DNA of 64,000 bases from Agroathelia rolfsii (lineage: Eukaryota; Basidiomycota; Agaricomycetes; Amylocorticiales; Amylocorticiaceae), in NCBI GenBank assembly GCA_018343915.1, contig JABRWF010000002.1, positions 806,001 through 870,000 on the forward strand. Direction: 5' to 3'. Each line of letters starts with the position of its first letter. The first letter of the stretch is position 1. Below the pieces are notes generated by a model that was not told the origin of the DNA, did no database searches, and worked only from the letters and a program-made list of their open reading frames with translations. Both the position numbers and the translations under genes were made by a program. Below, in pieces: positions 1 to 12,219 of the stretch.

Positions 1-1697
1 CAAGTTGCCTATCGAGCGCCGAGGAACTGAGAAGGTACTACGTTGGAACCCTGCCAGTGACCGGGACTACTGGAAAGCGCACATTTCGCTAGTAGCGCCA
101 TCTCAGGCTGATGCGTAGTGACCTTGTGATCGTTCAGCGCATGGTCTATTGTAAAATAAAAATATGAACACAGGTGTACCTTCCCGGAAGTCTATCATGA
201 CAGACTCATGCCATAGAAGAAGGAAAGAAAGATAGGAAAAGGGAGCGGACACGAATTGCCGCCTTTGATTATATTCCCCCGATAACCAACACTGCCTACT
301 AGCACATTGTGCCAGGGACCAAACAGAACGTTCTCCACTAGTTCCGGCAAACGTTGATCTGGATCCTGCATGATAGTTCAGCAAAAAGAACGCTGCATGA
401 CGAAGATTATTTTACACACCGAACTAGGGATCAGGGTCTCAGAGGGAAAGTACACCTCTGTAAAACTCCTGACTTCGTTTGGTTCAGCACTGAACTATCT
501 CGGGACAGACGGCACACCAATGAGTCGAATGAAGGCGATAAAACGGAGCCATCCGGCCCAGCCAGGATATACCGTGCAAATATTCTGTCCTTGTCTCATC
601 ACTTCTACGCTGTCTTCAGACATGTCATAGCGGCGACAGGCATGAGCCTCTGGCTACCATAATGCTCATCGAGGAGATCAAATAGAAGGGAGCATGCTTC
701 ATTGTCACTCCTACATGTGGAAACTTGCCGGTGGGGTGGATATGCAGGTAGGTGTATGCAAAGAACGTGTCTCAGAAATTAACACAGAAGCGGAAGTGTG
801 GAGACTTGAGAGCACTTCGAAGTAAGAGAAGGACTTCTCCCATGGAGATATGTTGTTGGAGACCAGGCAAGGGAAGTACAAACTCGGAGCCGTGAGGAAT
901 CAGGATTGACGAAATTTTGACATTCGCGTCCTCTGGCATACGATTGTGCAAAGGTCAGATATTTAAAGAGCATTTAATTTCACTTATTAAAGTGCCTAAA
1001 TGATTATTGTAGACAATGTCGGGAGCGAATCTCGTTGAGAATAGTAGTCCAAATTATTACGAAAACGATTACCACTCACTATCGTCCGGATCTTGTTTGA
1101 AGTCCTGGGTATACACCGTCTTGCCTACTCAGGCTGTTCACTTTACCTGTCGCCCAGTTTTGGATCCCGCAACATCACAAATGTAGTGCATTCGAGAGTT
1201 TGATGAAACACGAGTTGGAATAAGGTACCGAATATTTGTTCCATGCTGACTCGTCAACTCAGAGTACAGTCAAAAAGTGACTTGGACATGGGTCTTTTTG
1301 GCTTGTTCGATTATCAATAATGTACAGCCTGAGAGTAATGTTTACGCTGCCCAATCAAGAAATACTGCCAGACGAATAGAATTCACTTCGAGCTTCGGTT
1401 CAAGATGACATCGTCCTATCGTGCTCCATTTACGTTACGTAACTGCTGACTAATCAATATGGCTGTTTACTGGGTGGCAAAGTGGCATACTCTTCTCTCA
1501 GATGTTGATATCTACTAGTAGTCGCACCCCTGGATATTTTCCTGGTGGACTAGCATATTCGTGTAGCTATCGTTTTCAAATCTTTCAACATCTTCCCTAT
1601 CCCTCATGTATTTCCCTAACAGCTCCGTCCACGCGATCCAGGCTGATACGTAATGACACGAGTGCCATGACAATCCCTTGATCCAATACATGCACTG
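1..1697. other. Left-end non-coding stretch
   Basis: I see no supportable gene here. Open frames are short and lack protein-like composition. A short string resembling caggctgat-cgta-tgac occurs near 106 and again near 1639, which could be chance or remains of a repeat. The part just below 1698 is the 3' flank of the minus-strand gene that follows. Confidence 0.4.
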
Positions 1698-4082
1698 TTA
1701 GGAAATAGTGAGAATGTTTCGCAATGCCACTTCAATTACTCCACCAAAGGCAGTGAAAGGAACAGAGGGATAAGAAATGCGGACTGAGATGACAATCCGA
1801 GTCAGCTTACCATCTTCGCCATCTTCATCTGGCAGCCATAGAGCTAGTGCATTGCGCAATGGATGAAGCAGAATCCTTTCTATAAACTCTAGAGAGCGTT
1901 GACCTCGGACTCCACTCTAAAATAATATGTCAACATGTATGATGATTAACTCGGAGTTACACATACCATATTACTCATATCCCGGCGCAGAAGCACATAA
2001 TAGAAAGATAATACCTCTGTCAGCCGAGAGGGCTCCCTTGACTCGATCTGCACGAAGCGCTCGCGCGCACCGGACGCCTCAGGTGCGATGAATATATCGG
2101 ACGGATGAGGGTGAAAGATTTCGCCTAGATGAGTCATCAAATCCGGTTCGAAGAGCGCTTCACGGAGTTCCTCGACCTCCATATCGCTCTCGTTTCCACT
2201 TAATGCACGAAGTATATTTTCTTTGAGCAGGCCTACCCCTGCAATACGCATGGGGGGTAAGGTTTCCTCAGAGAAGAGTATGCTTTTAAGCAATATGATG
2301 CGCATTTGTACCCGCATGTGCTGCAAGCTCATCGAGATCAAGCGAAAGACGATATGCCGCGTGGCAGCATCTGGATGGCTGCTTGCGAGTGGAACGAGTA
2401 AATGGGTAAGCGGCAGTAGAAACGCGTCGCAGAAATCGGTTGAGTAAGCGGATGTCCCGGAAAAGATTCGCAAGAGTAGGGAGAGTGTTTCATCAAGGGC
2501 GAGATTGTTGTATATCGAGTTAATGAAAAGAGGGAAGAGTTGTGAGATTTCGTGCTCTTGTAAACTCTGCTGTGGCATTTGATGAGCGAGGAGAATAACT
2601 GATGTAATCGTGGGCTTATTAAAATCAATGAGAGAGTCCGATGGATTTAATAGTCGTGCTGCCTCCTATTTGATAAGGACAAATTTGTATTACAAAAATG
2701 TACCATCGTACGAATAGACATACCACAGCTGTAAGTGCACATGATTCATGCTCTTTCCAGTCGTAGGATGTTGTTTGGCGCACGACAAAACGAGGGAAGA
2801 TAAACTCAAAACAGCGTTGAGCTAATGATGAGTTGATGCAATTGGCATTGAGGGTGATTATCGTATCTAGCATGTTCCATAGAGCTTCCTGGAAACGCCA
2901 TATCAGTATGTATCATACGATCAAGAATGAAATACAATGAGAAAAACCTTGAGAGCCTTGTCTTTAGCATCTGTGCCATCATCATCCCCTGATATTGCTA
3001 TCGCATCCCGTACTGAATGATAGATCTTCAAAACCAAGTCCGCAGCATTGGAGATTTGTTGCCTTCCTGCGTCCGCCCTGGGTGTTGAAGTAGTATTAAT
3101 GGCCCGAGCAGCGGCGGAGATACCCTCCATGTTCTGTTGGATAATTTCTATGATTGATTTCTTGCGGGAGTGTAATCGCGGTATGCCTACAAAAGATAAA
3201 TTATGAGCAATCAAGTAATGATATCCAACTGGCTGATTTACATAGCGCATAAATATGAATGCACGTCGCGAGCTGAATCGCAGGTGAGGCTATGGGTTTC
3301 TCTTCTTCCTCCTCCTCCACCTCGTCTTCGTCTTCGGATAATGCATCCAAGTTGGCCAAGACTTCAACGTGCTCTTGGAGTGACATCATTGTCTCGCGTG
3401 CGCTTGATTTTTCACCAATAATATCCAGAATTTCAAGAGCAGCACTTGAACTGTTTCTGATTAGGTCTCGGATAACACTTAAAGGATCCTATATATGTGC
3501 ATTTATATCGCAAAGATGTATCGCGTTGCTGTTTCAGCTTACTAGGAAGGAGGCAACATAACCATCGTCTTCTTTAAGGACCCGTGCAATCTCATCTATT
3601 TTTCGAAGCACTGGATGATCCAACCTCGGGTGATGGGAGGTAGCGCTACATATCACGGTTGAGAGTTTATCTGATATCTATACAAGCATGGCAAACATAA
3701 TGACACGGAAAGTCGAGGATGCCGAGAAATAAGAGAACATATTGACGAAGACAGATCAAGAAGCTACTTCTACTTTGTCATGATCCGAATCGGATAGATC
3801 TTCGGGGAGCTCAAGGAGAATCAATAGCCTGGGTAGATTGTTTGTCATTTCACTGATTGAGACGACTTGGTTGGAGGACTTGGCCAAGGTGGGAGAATCG
3901 CGCAGGTCAACCAAAGTCTACACTGCTGTCACAAAAGAATTGATTGTGACTGAGTGGCCCAAACTGAATGCCATGAGTTCTAAACACTCAATAACCTCGT
4001 TACCGTATTCAGCACTAAGCCACAAGTTCAAGTTGATCTGAGTAGCTGAAGCTTGAGGTTGGTTTAGATTCCGACGTCGCAT
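1698..4082 (-). CDS. Glomulin/ALF4/Yap-binding-type helical-repeat protein
   Basis: Multi-exon gene. The start ATG at 4080-4082 opens MRRRNLNQPQASATQ; the last exon follows an intron ending just before 1918 and reads to a TAA at 1698. The C-terminal half is the clearest: an all-helical stretch of hydrophobic repeats including FLLPLTHLLVPLASSHPD, then AATRHIVFRLISMSL, then LPPMRIAGVGLLKENIL. Spacing and wording match my knowledge of the fungal YAP-binding/ALF4/glomulin family (HEAT-like scaffolds; yeast Ybp1 supports Yap1 oxidation, glomulin binds the RBX1 RING). A very acidic EDEDEVEEEEEEK stretch lies near 3300-3350 in the middle of the protein. Internal exon borders are approximate; one intron near 3920-3950 would be only about 33 nt under the simplest model, so that junction is unsure. 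No catalytic motif is expected or seen. Confidence 0.62.
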
Positions 4083-5134
4083 TTTGCTAATCCGTTTGGT
4101 TGATTATGTAATGAACCACTGGCACCGCCATCAAAGACCACTTTCATCTCGTTCAAGTTGCCTACTTGCGCTAGCGGCAGTGCTTGAACTTAAATTGTAC
4201 CACCGATGCTAACATAATTATGATGACTGCTGCTCTACTACTCCGTATTTTATTGATACCGGGGATTTGTGACATTTTTGCTTGACGTTAATGCAACAGA
4301 CATACTGGTACTGACTGCTCAATGGGTCGACTAAAATGATCCGTGCCTTCCTGCTTTCCCTCAGACTATTCCCTAGTTTGTGGGGAGAAGAGTTTCATCC
4401 GCTCCTATCGCTCCTGAATTAAATGGAGGTCAATCTATGCTATGTGAGGCCCGAGTATTATATCTATTTTAAATCAAAGTCTGTCGGTGTGCTGGAGCTA
4501 AGCCATTCACTTGCTCCGAGGCTATTCTAATTATATTGGATGAAGGGCCATTTTTGATGCAACCAAACATTACGGCGATTAATCGAATATGAGTTGCACA
4601 GTGCTAGCACAGAGCCACGCGTTGTTTTATCGCCTCGGTCTTCAAAACGAAGGCATGTATGGAAGTTCAGTGTGCGCATTTGAAGTTGTGACTGGATTTA
4701 TATCAATGAACATTGCTACTTGTCATAACTCACTCTGAATGCTCCGTTCTCTACGATTTCAATACTTGCTCACGTCTCGCCAAGACACCACGGAAGAATG
4801 GTATTCGCATCGGTGTAGCATTGCACTGGTATTCATGAATAGGTGCTTCCGATAGTTCGTACACGTAAGCTCATTCTAGTTGATCCGACTCGATACTAGG
4901 ATTAACGGCGAAGGCGTGTGATAATAAATACGAACGGCAGTCCCTCATACCATTCTAATTTACTATCCGGACTGATAACATTTTATTTTTCCTGTGTCCG
5001 ATGCACATCAGCCGCATGCATCACTCCAGTAAGCTTCGTAAACGTACCATTCGTAAGATACGCTTACGAGCTATTCGACTTGGTCCGATAGGAAAGCTTC
5101 CAGCAATATTGATTAGCTTAACAACCGCTCTTAC
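4083..5134. other. Intergenic region upstream of UGT copy 1
   Basis: About 1 kb of AT-rich sequence between the divergently oriented glomulin-like gene and the first UGT. No gene was recognised. The part from about 4980 onward resembles the upstream regions of UGT copies 2 and 3 (shared ttcctgt-tcc and catgcatcactcca-taa blocks), so it is probably a promoter that was copied together with the coding sequence. Confidence 0.45.
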
Positions 5135-5142
5135 TATATAAT
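5135..5142 (+). promoter_or_regulatory. TATA-like box of UGT copy 1
   Basis: The sequence tatataat lies about 80 nt before the start codon. The same ctatataat block precedes UGT copy 2 at the corresponding place and is changed to ctacataat in the decayed copy 3. Conservation between paralogous promoters is the main support. Confidence 0.4.
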
Positions 5143-5214
5143 CACCAGTATCCCCCCTAGAAAATTTTCTCATCAGCCACTAGTAATCCCCAAAGACCTC
5201 CTCTTATACAGGAC

Positions 5215-7219
5215 ATGAGCGCCGTCAATCATAAGAATCTATACGAAAAGCATGTATTGCTAACGGCAGCACCAACATGGAGTTAGTATTCACGAGAAGA
5301 TCACATAATTAGGAGACTGATCCAAAGCGTCTCAATATCAAGGTCATTTCCGTACTGTTTGCGTTCTCGCAGCGAAGTTTGCTGCTGAGAGGCCAATCGT
5401 CGTGACATTACTTGTGCCACACTACCAGGGTACATTTGAAAGGTCGCAGAAAGAAGTAGCCCGTTGCCTCTCCGACGTCCAATCGCCCTCGGGCACCATT
5501 CGGTATGTTAGAGTTCGGCTATATATGCAAACATGGACATGTCCCATTAATAAAGCTCACTGTAGGATCATTGCGATGGGACAGCTTGCGTCGGACATGG
5601 CTGCTTTCTTGGAACCTGATATACCGGCCTTCCAAGATTTCTGGAACAGATGTCTTCACAGCTTACCGATTACATGCTCTGCCACTGGGAAAGAGTATCC
5701 CGGTGTCGTAAAGCCCTCGGTGTTCTTCATAGACAGTATGCAGCACGATCTGCTCACCCATGTCCGGACTATAGATACATATCCGAAAACGACCGTCCTA
5801 ACCTGGATGATGGCATTCGTGGGTACAATGATCACTATAGGATTCCCGAGCAAATATGGTGGCTCTTCCGAGGTCTTGGTACCCGAGTTTACACCGGAGG
5901 AGATGACCAATGGAAGACTTTTCAAATCTGGAGAGATTAGACGCGTCCATGGGCTACCAGACATGTATGATTGGGAGGACTTCCCACAGGACCTTTCTAA
6001 TATTCCGATGCTCAATGATACCAACAATATGAGTTATGCTTTTCATAAAATTGCAAGGCAGGTCATTCTATTATGTCCAAGCACTAAGTATTGAGCTTGC
6101 TTTGGTTTTGATAGAACAATCTGTGAGTCGGACGGAGTAGCTACAGCCAGTGCGGTAGGATATCATGGAGAAGAGCTTTCGGGTGTTATACACCAATGGG
6201 CCACAGAGAACAAGAAATTATCCTTTCATTTGGGCCCAGCACTACCACTGAAACCGGGAACAAGTGAATTTACACAGAGTATACTTGACGCCGAAATGGC
6301 TGCTGCGCCTCCAGGCATTGGTGAAAAAGTGCAAAACTTCTTGGACAGCATGCTCAAGCAACGAGGGGAGAAAAGCGTCATCTATATATGCTTTGGCACA
6401 AATTTCTGGTATGTCTTTGTCATTGTTCTTTCACGACCTCTGAAAAACCGCGCCTTGTCAGGCCTACGAATCCTGATCATCTCTGGTTGCTTCTGGACAC
6501 TCTTTCGAAAAGAGATATCCCCTTCGTAAGCTTCGCCCATCCTGCCCCCTGACTCTTTAAGATGCCGATTATCACTCCAGATTCTGTCGCATTCATCACC
6601 AGTGGCACAAGTCCCAGAGCATATAAAAGAGCGCTTCTCTAGTATTCCCGGAAATCTTCTTATTCCATGGGCACCACAGCAAACCATATTGGCGCACAAG
6701 GTAAGTGGAATACGGAAATTGAGAACGTCGAATGCTAAGAAAATTATGTTCAGGCCATAGGGTGGTTTGTCACGCATGGAGGAGCAGGAGGCACCATGGA
6801 TGCATTGACTCAGGGCGTCCCAATGTACGTCTCTACTCAATTTACATTTACTTCTTTTGTCAAAGACTGATATTCATCAATTTACCATCTACAATAGGAT
6901 TGGATGGCCATTCATGGCAGATCAGCCAGGCAACATCGCCCATCTGGTACATACGATGGATGTCGCTTTTGAATTCATCGAGGTTCGTACAGGTCAGAAT
7001 GGATTGAAGCCTATCTATCAAACGGGCAAGACACCGAGGGGTACTCTTGAGGCTTTTGGCGAGGAGCTCAATGAAGTCTTGGACAACTTAACGTCCGAGG
7101 TCGGACTGAGAAAGAGAGCAAACGCAAAGAAGCAGCAGAAGATACTAGCCGCCTCTTGGGCGCCAGGCGGTCCAACGCGCGTCTCATTCGATTCACTTGT
7201 TCAGAAATTCGGTTTTTGA
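5215..7219 (+). CDS. UDP-glycosyltransferase, tandem copy 1 (intact)
   Basis: Family-1 UGT of the fungal type, predicted to move a sugar from a UDP-sugar to a small hydrophobic acceptor; the acceptor is unknown. Eight exons: 5215-5281, 5343-5502, 5566-6057, 6115-6408, 6462-6525, 6581-6700, 6754-6824 and 6898-7219, giving 529 aa. N-terminal AAPTWSHFRTV holds the likely catalytic His (about residue 24). The donor-sugar site reads WAPQQTILAHKAIGW, then FVTHGGAGGTMDALTQGVPM, then IGWPFMADQPGN, the fungal equivalent of the plant PSPG box ending in D-Q. No transmembrane tail is evident. Exon lengths match copies 2 and 4 almost exactly. Intron 3 (6058-6114) must use a GC donor (AG|GCAGGT), because the nearby GT choices break the frame or leave a 27-nt intron. 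First of four tandem paralogues. The start is set by alignment with copies 2 and 4. Confidence 0.9.
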
Positions 7220-7984
7220 TTCGGATCATCATAGATAAGCAGAAGTTATTTAATTCAAATGATTGCTTGCTATTCAATAATATTCACGATCAGACAATGA
7301 GCATTGCTGGACGTACATATATTCCCTGCACTGTACGTGCATGTAGTACTCTTGCTCATCTTGGCACGAGTCACCCAATGATTCCATAATTCAGTTTTGG
7401 TTGTCTTGCCGAGACTTCAGTGCCGAGAACAGTGATGATAATCAATCGGTGGCATTCTACCGATGCTGATCACTGACGGCCTCTAGCTGTGTGCATACTA
7501 TATGAGCTGATTATATACTTAAATTAACGGCAAAGGTAAATGATGGTGCTAGAATATGGTCACATGTTTCTCTTTATATTTACGGTAGTTTTCCTTATCG
7601 ATCGCTATCTGTTTGACTACGTATAACGATGTGCAAGTAGATAGGCGGAGTTTACTTCTTTGTGTCGACCGCTTCTCGTCGTCGTCGCTCGTCGTATTTT
7701 AAAAGATGGTACATGGGATCAACAGCCCTGGGCTGCATAATTGTCCTCAGGGTATTCTGATTTATTACGTGTATGAATCGATAGGGTGAAATCTTCCTGT
7801 ATCCAATATAACAATCATCAGCCTCATGCCAATGCATCACTCCAATATAATTCGCAATGACTCGACGAGCTTCATAAGCCTTGTCGTAAGCGTACCACTG
7901 GCAAACAATGCTTTAAATATCCGATTTAGCTTGATATAGAAACCTTCTCAGCTAAGCGTTTGTAAGCTGAGAATTCCCTTGTAC

Positions 7985-7992
7985 TATATAAT
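7985..7992 (+). promoter_or_regulatory. TATA-like box of UGT copy 2
   Basis: The sequence tatataat lies about 100 nt before the ATG at 8092, inside a block of upstream sequence shared with copies 1 and 3. Support comes only from position and conservation between the paralogues. Confidence 0.4.
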
Positions 7993-8091
7993 GTTTGACA
8001 TCCTCGTCACTAAAAAAGCTTTCCTATCGATATCGCTCCCCGACACGCAGAATCACCAACCATTTCCGAGATCACCTCTAAGATTTGATAC

Positions 8092-10082
8092 ATGAGTGTT
8101 ATAAGCTCTACGTCTACATACGAAAAGCATGTGCTACTAACGGCGGCACCAACATGGAGTTAGTGGCCACGACGAAAGTACATCGTTGAGAAACTCATGC
8201 AAAGCCCACTGATGATGTTAAGGTCATTTCCGTTCCGTTTGTGTTCTCGCAGCAAAGTTTGCTGCTGAGAGGCCGATCGTCGTGACATTACTTGTGCCAC
8301 ACTACCAAAATACATTTGAAAGGTCGCAGCAAGAAGTAGCCCGTTGCCTCTCTGACGTCCAATCGCCCGCAGGCATCATTCGGTATGCTAGAGTTCGGCT
8401 ATATATACAAGTGTATCCGACTAACCAAACTCATCATAGGATCATTGCTATGGGACAGCTTGAAACTGACATGTCTGCTGTCATGCAGCCCAATGTACAG
8501 GCCTTCCAAGATTTCTGGAACAGGTGTCTTCACAGTTTGCCAATTACATGTTCTGTCACTGGGAAAGAGTTTCCCGGCGTAGCAAAGCCTTCGCTGTTTT
8601 TTATAGACAGTATGCAGTATGATCTGCTCACTCACGTCCGGGCTACGGATACATCTCCGCCAACGACTATCCTAACCTGGATGATGGCGTTTTTAGGTGC
8701 AATGATCACTATGGCATTCCCAAGCAAATATGGTGGCTCTTCGGAAATCATGCTATCTGAGTTTACACCAGAGGAGATTGCTAATGGAAAGCTTATGAAA
8801 CCCTATGGGGAGATTAAACATATTCGTGGGCTTCCAGACATGTACAACTGGGAGGTTTATCCACAGATTTTGAATATCCCTATGCTTAAGGATCAAGATT
8901 ATATCAATTAGGCATTCCATAAGTTTACAAAGTAAGCTGTACAACTCTGCTAAACACCAAGTTGTACATTCCTTAACACCCTGATAGAGCGTTCGTTGAA
9001 TCGGACGGAGTAGCTACGGCTAGTACAGTAGGATACCACGGAGAAGAGCTTTCAAACGTCGTGCACGAATGGGCCACAGAAGCCGAGAAATTATCCTTCC
9101 ATTTAGGCCCAATGCTACCATTGAAACCAGGGACAAGTGAATTCGCACAAAGTACGCTTGACGCTGAAATGGCTGCTGCGCCTCCAGGCATTGGTGACAA
9201 AGTGCGAAACTTCCTGGACGATATGCACAAGCAACGAGGAGAGGATAGCGTCATCTATATATGTTTTGGCACAAGTTTTTGGTTTGTCGTTCTCGTGATC
9301 CTTCTGTGGTTTCTAACAAACCGCGTTCTATTAGGCCTACGAACCCCGGTCATCTTTGGCAGCTGCTGGACACTCTTTCGAAAAGAGACATACCTTTCGT
9401 AAGCCTTCTCGCATCTCATTGATTCCAAGGGTTTTGATTGTTCTAGATCCTATCTCATGCGTCACCAATGGCGCAAGTTCCGGAAAATATAAAGGAGCGT
9501 TTTTCTGATACCCCCGGGAGTCTTCTCATTCCATGGGCACCACAGCAAACTATACTAGCGCACAAGGTAAGCAAGACCTGGGCGGTTGAGAGATCGAGTA
9601 ATGAACATCGTTATCTTTAGGCCATAGGGTGGTTTGTTACGCATGGGGGAGCAGGAGGTACCATGGATGCATTGACTCAGGGTGTCCCAATGTATGCCTC
9701 TATATATCATGCTTCGATTTTTTTAAAAACTGATGTTCCTCGATTTACCATCTGCAATAGGATTGGATGGCCATTCATGGGTGATCAGCCAAGTAATATC
9801 GCATATCTTGTACATATGCTGGATGTTGCTTTTGAATTCATTGAAGTCCGCACCGGCCAGAATGGATTGAAGCCTATCTATCGAACGGACAAGACACCGA
9901 GGGGTACTCTTGAGGCTTTTGTCGAGGAGCTCAATGAAGTCTTGGACAACTTGACGTCCGAGGTCGGACTGAGAAAGAGAGCGAACGCAAAGAAGCAGCA
10001 GAAGATCTTGGCTGCCGCTTGGGCGCCAGACGGTCCAACGCGCGTCTCGTTCGATTCTCTGATTAAGAAGTTTAGTCTTTGA
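8092..10082 (+). pseudogene. UDP-glycosyltransferase, tandem copy 2 (one nonsense codon)
   Basis: Same family and structure as copy 1. Exons 8092-8158, 8223-8382, 8440-8931, 8988-9281, 9335-9398, 9447-9566, 9621-9691 and 9761-10082 have lengths identical to copy 1, and all splice borders are GT/AG. The only lesion seen is TAG at 8909-8911, codon 233, where copies 1 and 3 have TAT (Tyr) in the context N-Y-A-F. Everything downstream, including the WAPQQTILAHK and GGAGGTMDALTQGVP sugar-site motifs and the DQ, is intact. This implies a recent or allelic nonsense change, a base-call error, or rescue by splicing: the TAG is the last three bases of a possible 57-nt in-frame GTTTAT...TTAG segment that would remove 19 codons without shifting frame. 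If translated normally, the product would be a 232-residue N-terminal fragment without the donor-binding domain. Confidence 0.75.
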
Positions 10083-11735
10083 TTTTGTTCATTGTAGATC
10101 AGGAGAAGATGCTATGTGTTGTTTACTAATGAATCGATCCCCACAATATACAGGAGATGCAATTCTTAGACGGTGGTTGCTATTAGCTTACCACTAAAGG
10201 ATAAGACTGAGTACGGGAAGGTGGCACAGCCACTAGTGCAAGGGGTGTCTACCGATTATGCGGCAGCCATAACACTGTCTCAATGCACATAGAATTGAGA
10301 TGTGAATTATTGCACAGTTATTATATCCTTTCACCAGGCACAATGCAAAGCCCAGAGTGCACAGGCACGGGCAAGAAATGGTAATTTAGCCATAGTATGA
10401 AATACCGGGCACACACTCAGCAGCAGCAGAAGCCCAGCGATAAATGCATGGGTAGGAATTGCAGTGTAGCCATGACATGGAATAACATAGGCACAAGCCT
10501 GGGAATAATGAGGGAACGCAAGCATGGTAGTGTTGGCGCAAAAACAGCAGTAGCAGCACCCAGATTTGGGCATAAATAAGAGGCAACACAAATGCCTCAT
10601 CACACATAGTAATTTTCAAGTGTATTCTGGTATCTCAAGCTCAAGGTGCGAGTGCGTTAAGCCAGCGGGGAATACTGGCGGCGACTCCACGTCCCTCTCT
10701 CCAGAACCGCCAGCCCTGACGGGAGGTCAGGCCTGCGCTGCAACGGCAAGAGAAACAGGTATGGAGCATCGAGAAGGTATCTCGACACCCCCCTGACTAA
10801 CTGCCTGCGCTAATGTACCCACTAGGGGGGTGGGTGGGTCGAGCACAACTCACCGCTGACTGTATGCGCTACGTACGCTCTTAGCTGCCAGTGTCAGAGA
10901 ACAAGCCGCAAACTGTGCAGCAGCTAAGCTGTGCGGGCAAACTCCGCAAAGCGAAGTTTGGTGTCTCTGGCCCGTCCTCCCAATGCCGAATCCTCAACCT
11001 CGCAAGCTCGGAGTCGGATTCGGCGAAACCGCATGCCAAAGACACCACTTAATATCCCAGTGTCTTGCCTCCTTCGGCAGAAAGCATTCAAATATTCGAA
11101 TATTCAAACCCCACTGCCTGGCAACTACCATCCAATTCAAACTTAGAGCGGGGCTTGAAGGTGGCATAATCGTCAAGCGCCCGAGTACAAGGCTAACCAT
11201 TGTCTTGTAGCTTGCTGACGGTTGCAACTACAATGAATCCAAGTGAAGTCATAAATTCTCTTGTGAATACCTTCTGAGGAGCACCAACAAGTATACTGGT
11301 GATGAGAGGCTTCGTGAGGGCCGCGGCATTTGAAGTGGAGATCAATTGATATTTCCTTTTCAACCTATATCACCACAAAGATGTAGTAAGATGTAATTAA
11401 TATAGATGTAAACACTCTGCGAATGACATTCACTCCTTCCTGTTTTAGCAGCAAGAGAGTCGATCAAATGCTAGTCGCCGAGACGCCAGGACATTGTAAG
11501 GCCTCGGGTAAGCTACTTTTGATCTTGCTTACACAAGTTTTGCCGGCCCCTAAAAAGATTCGAGGCTGCAAATTTTCATTTATAAAAAGAAAACATAACA
11601 TGATCAGGATTGTAATACTGCCCACACAATAAGCATATGCTCGGACACTCGGATGTAGCCTCTAATCTTTCGGGCAGGGGCCTGACGTGTATACATCAAT
11701 GATGTATGAGTAAAAAAAATTCTTCCTGCGTCCAA
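10083..11735. other. Long spacer between UGT copies 2 and 3
   Basis: No coding gene was recognised. The first few hundred bases are 3' flank. From about 10330 to 11220 the DNA is noticeably richer in G+C than its surroundings and contains a fold-back structure (see separate entry), which suggests a fragment of inserted repetitive DNA. From about 11340 it becomes AT-rich again and leads into the promoter of copy 3. Confidence 0.4.
10959..11048. repeat. Imperfect fold-back (inverted repeat) in GC-rich island
   Basis: Left-arm blocks tggtgtctctgg and gccgaatcc face right-arm blocks ggattcggc and ccaaagacacca around a short centre. The 9-base gccgaatcc/ggattcggc pair is perfect and the outer blocks match with about one mismatch. 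The surrounding GC-rich island differs in composition from the AT-rich flanks. It could be a transposon remnant or a structured RNA-coding piece; no target duplication could be identified. Confidence 0.4.
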
Positions 11736-11943
11736 TACTCGTGGGTATCAAAAATATCTACAGTTCCACACTTTTGTAATTCAGTCACTTCCACACCTTT
11801 TCTCTTCAATTTTTCCTCAAGACTATCTGAATGCCCATGCCCTATAGATAGTCTCATAGGAATTTCTACTTAAAGAAAAACAGTGTGGAAGCGACTGAAT
11901 CATAAGAATGAGGAACTACGGATGCTTTTGATATCCGTGAGTA
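11736..11943. mobile_element. Miniature inverted-repeat element with TA duplication (promoter of UGT copy 3)
   Basis: A 204-bp non-coding element occupies 11738-11941 with TA at 11736-11737 and again at 11942-11943. The ends are ctcgtgggtatcaaaaatat and, read inward from the right, ctcacggatatcaaaagcat. The inverted arms run about 60 bp with roughly three quarters identity, and a second small palindrome (gactatct/agatagtc) sits in the centre. The homologous promoter of UGT copy 2 carries the empty site: ccaaTAtaacaatca at 7803-7817 corresponds to ccaaTA + element + TAtaacaatca here. TA duplication and terminal inverted repeats fit a non-autonomous Tc1/mariner-type element; no transposase is present. 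Confidence 0.88.
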
Positions 11944-12219
11944 TAACAATCAGTGCTAGTCTTGTGTATTACCCTGATATTTGCAATGACTCAGCGGGCA
12001 TTGTAAACCTTGTTCTAACCACACTACTAGCAACACTTTAAAGATATCCGACTTGGCCTGATATAGAAATCTTCTGAGCAGCGTTTATAAGCTGGAAAGA
12101 TTGCCTTTACTACATAATCTTCAACATCCTTGTCTTCAGAGAATTTCCCATTGATATTGCTCCATAATACTACAGAACCACCAACAATCTCCAAAGAGCT
12201 CTTCTTCACAAAGCAAGAC

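Noticed and set aside
106..1670. Repeated caggctgat-cgta-tgac string near 106 and 1639
   Set aside because: Similarity covers only about 20 bases and no element borders could be defined.
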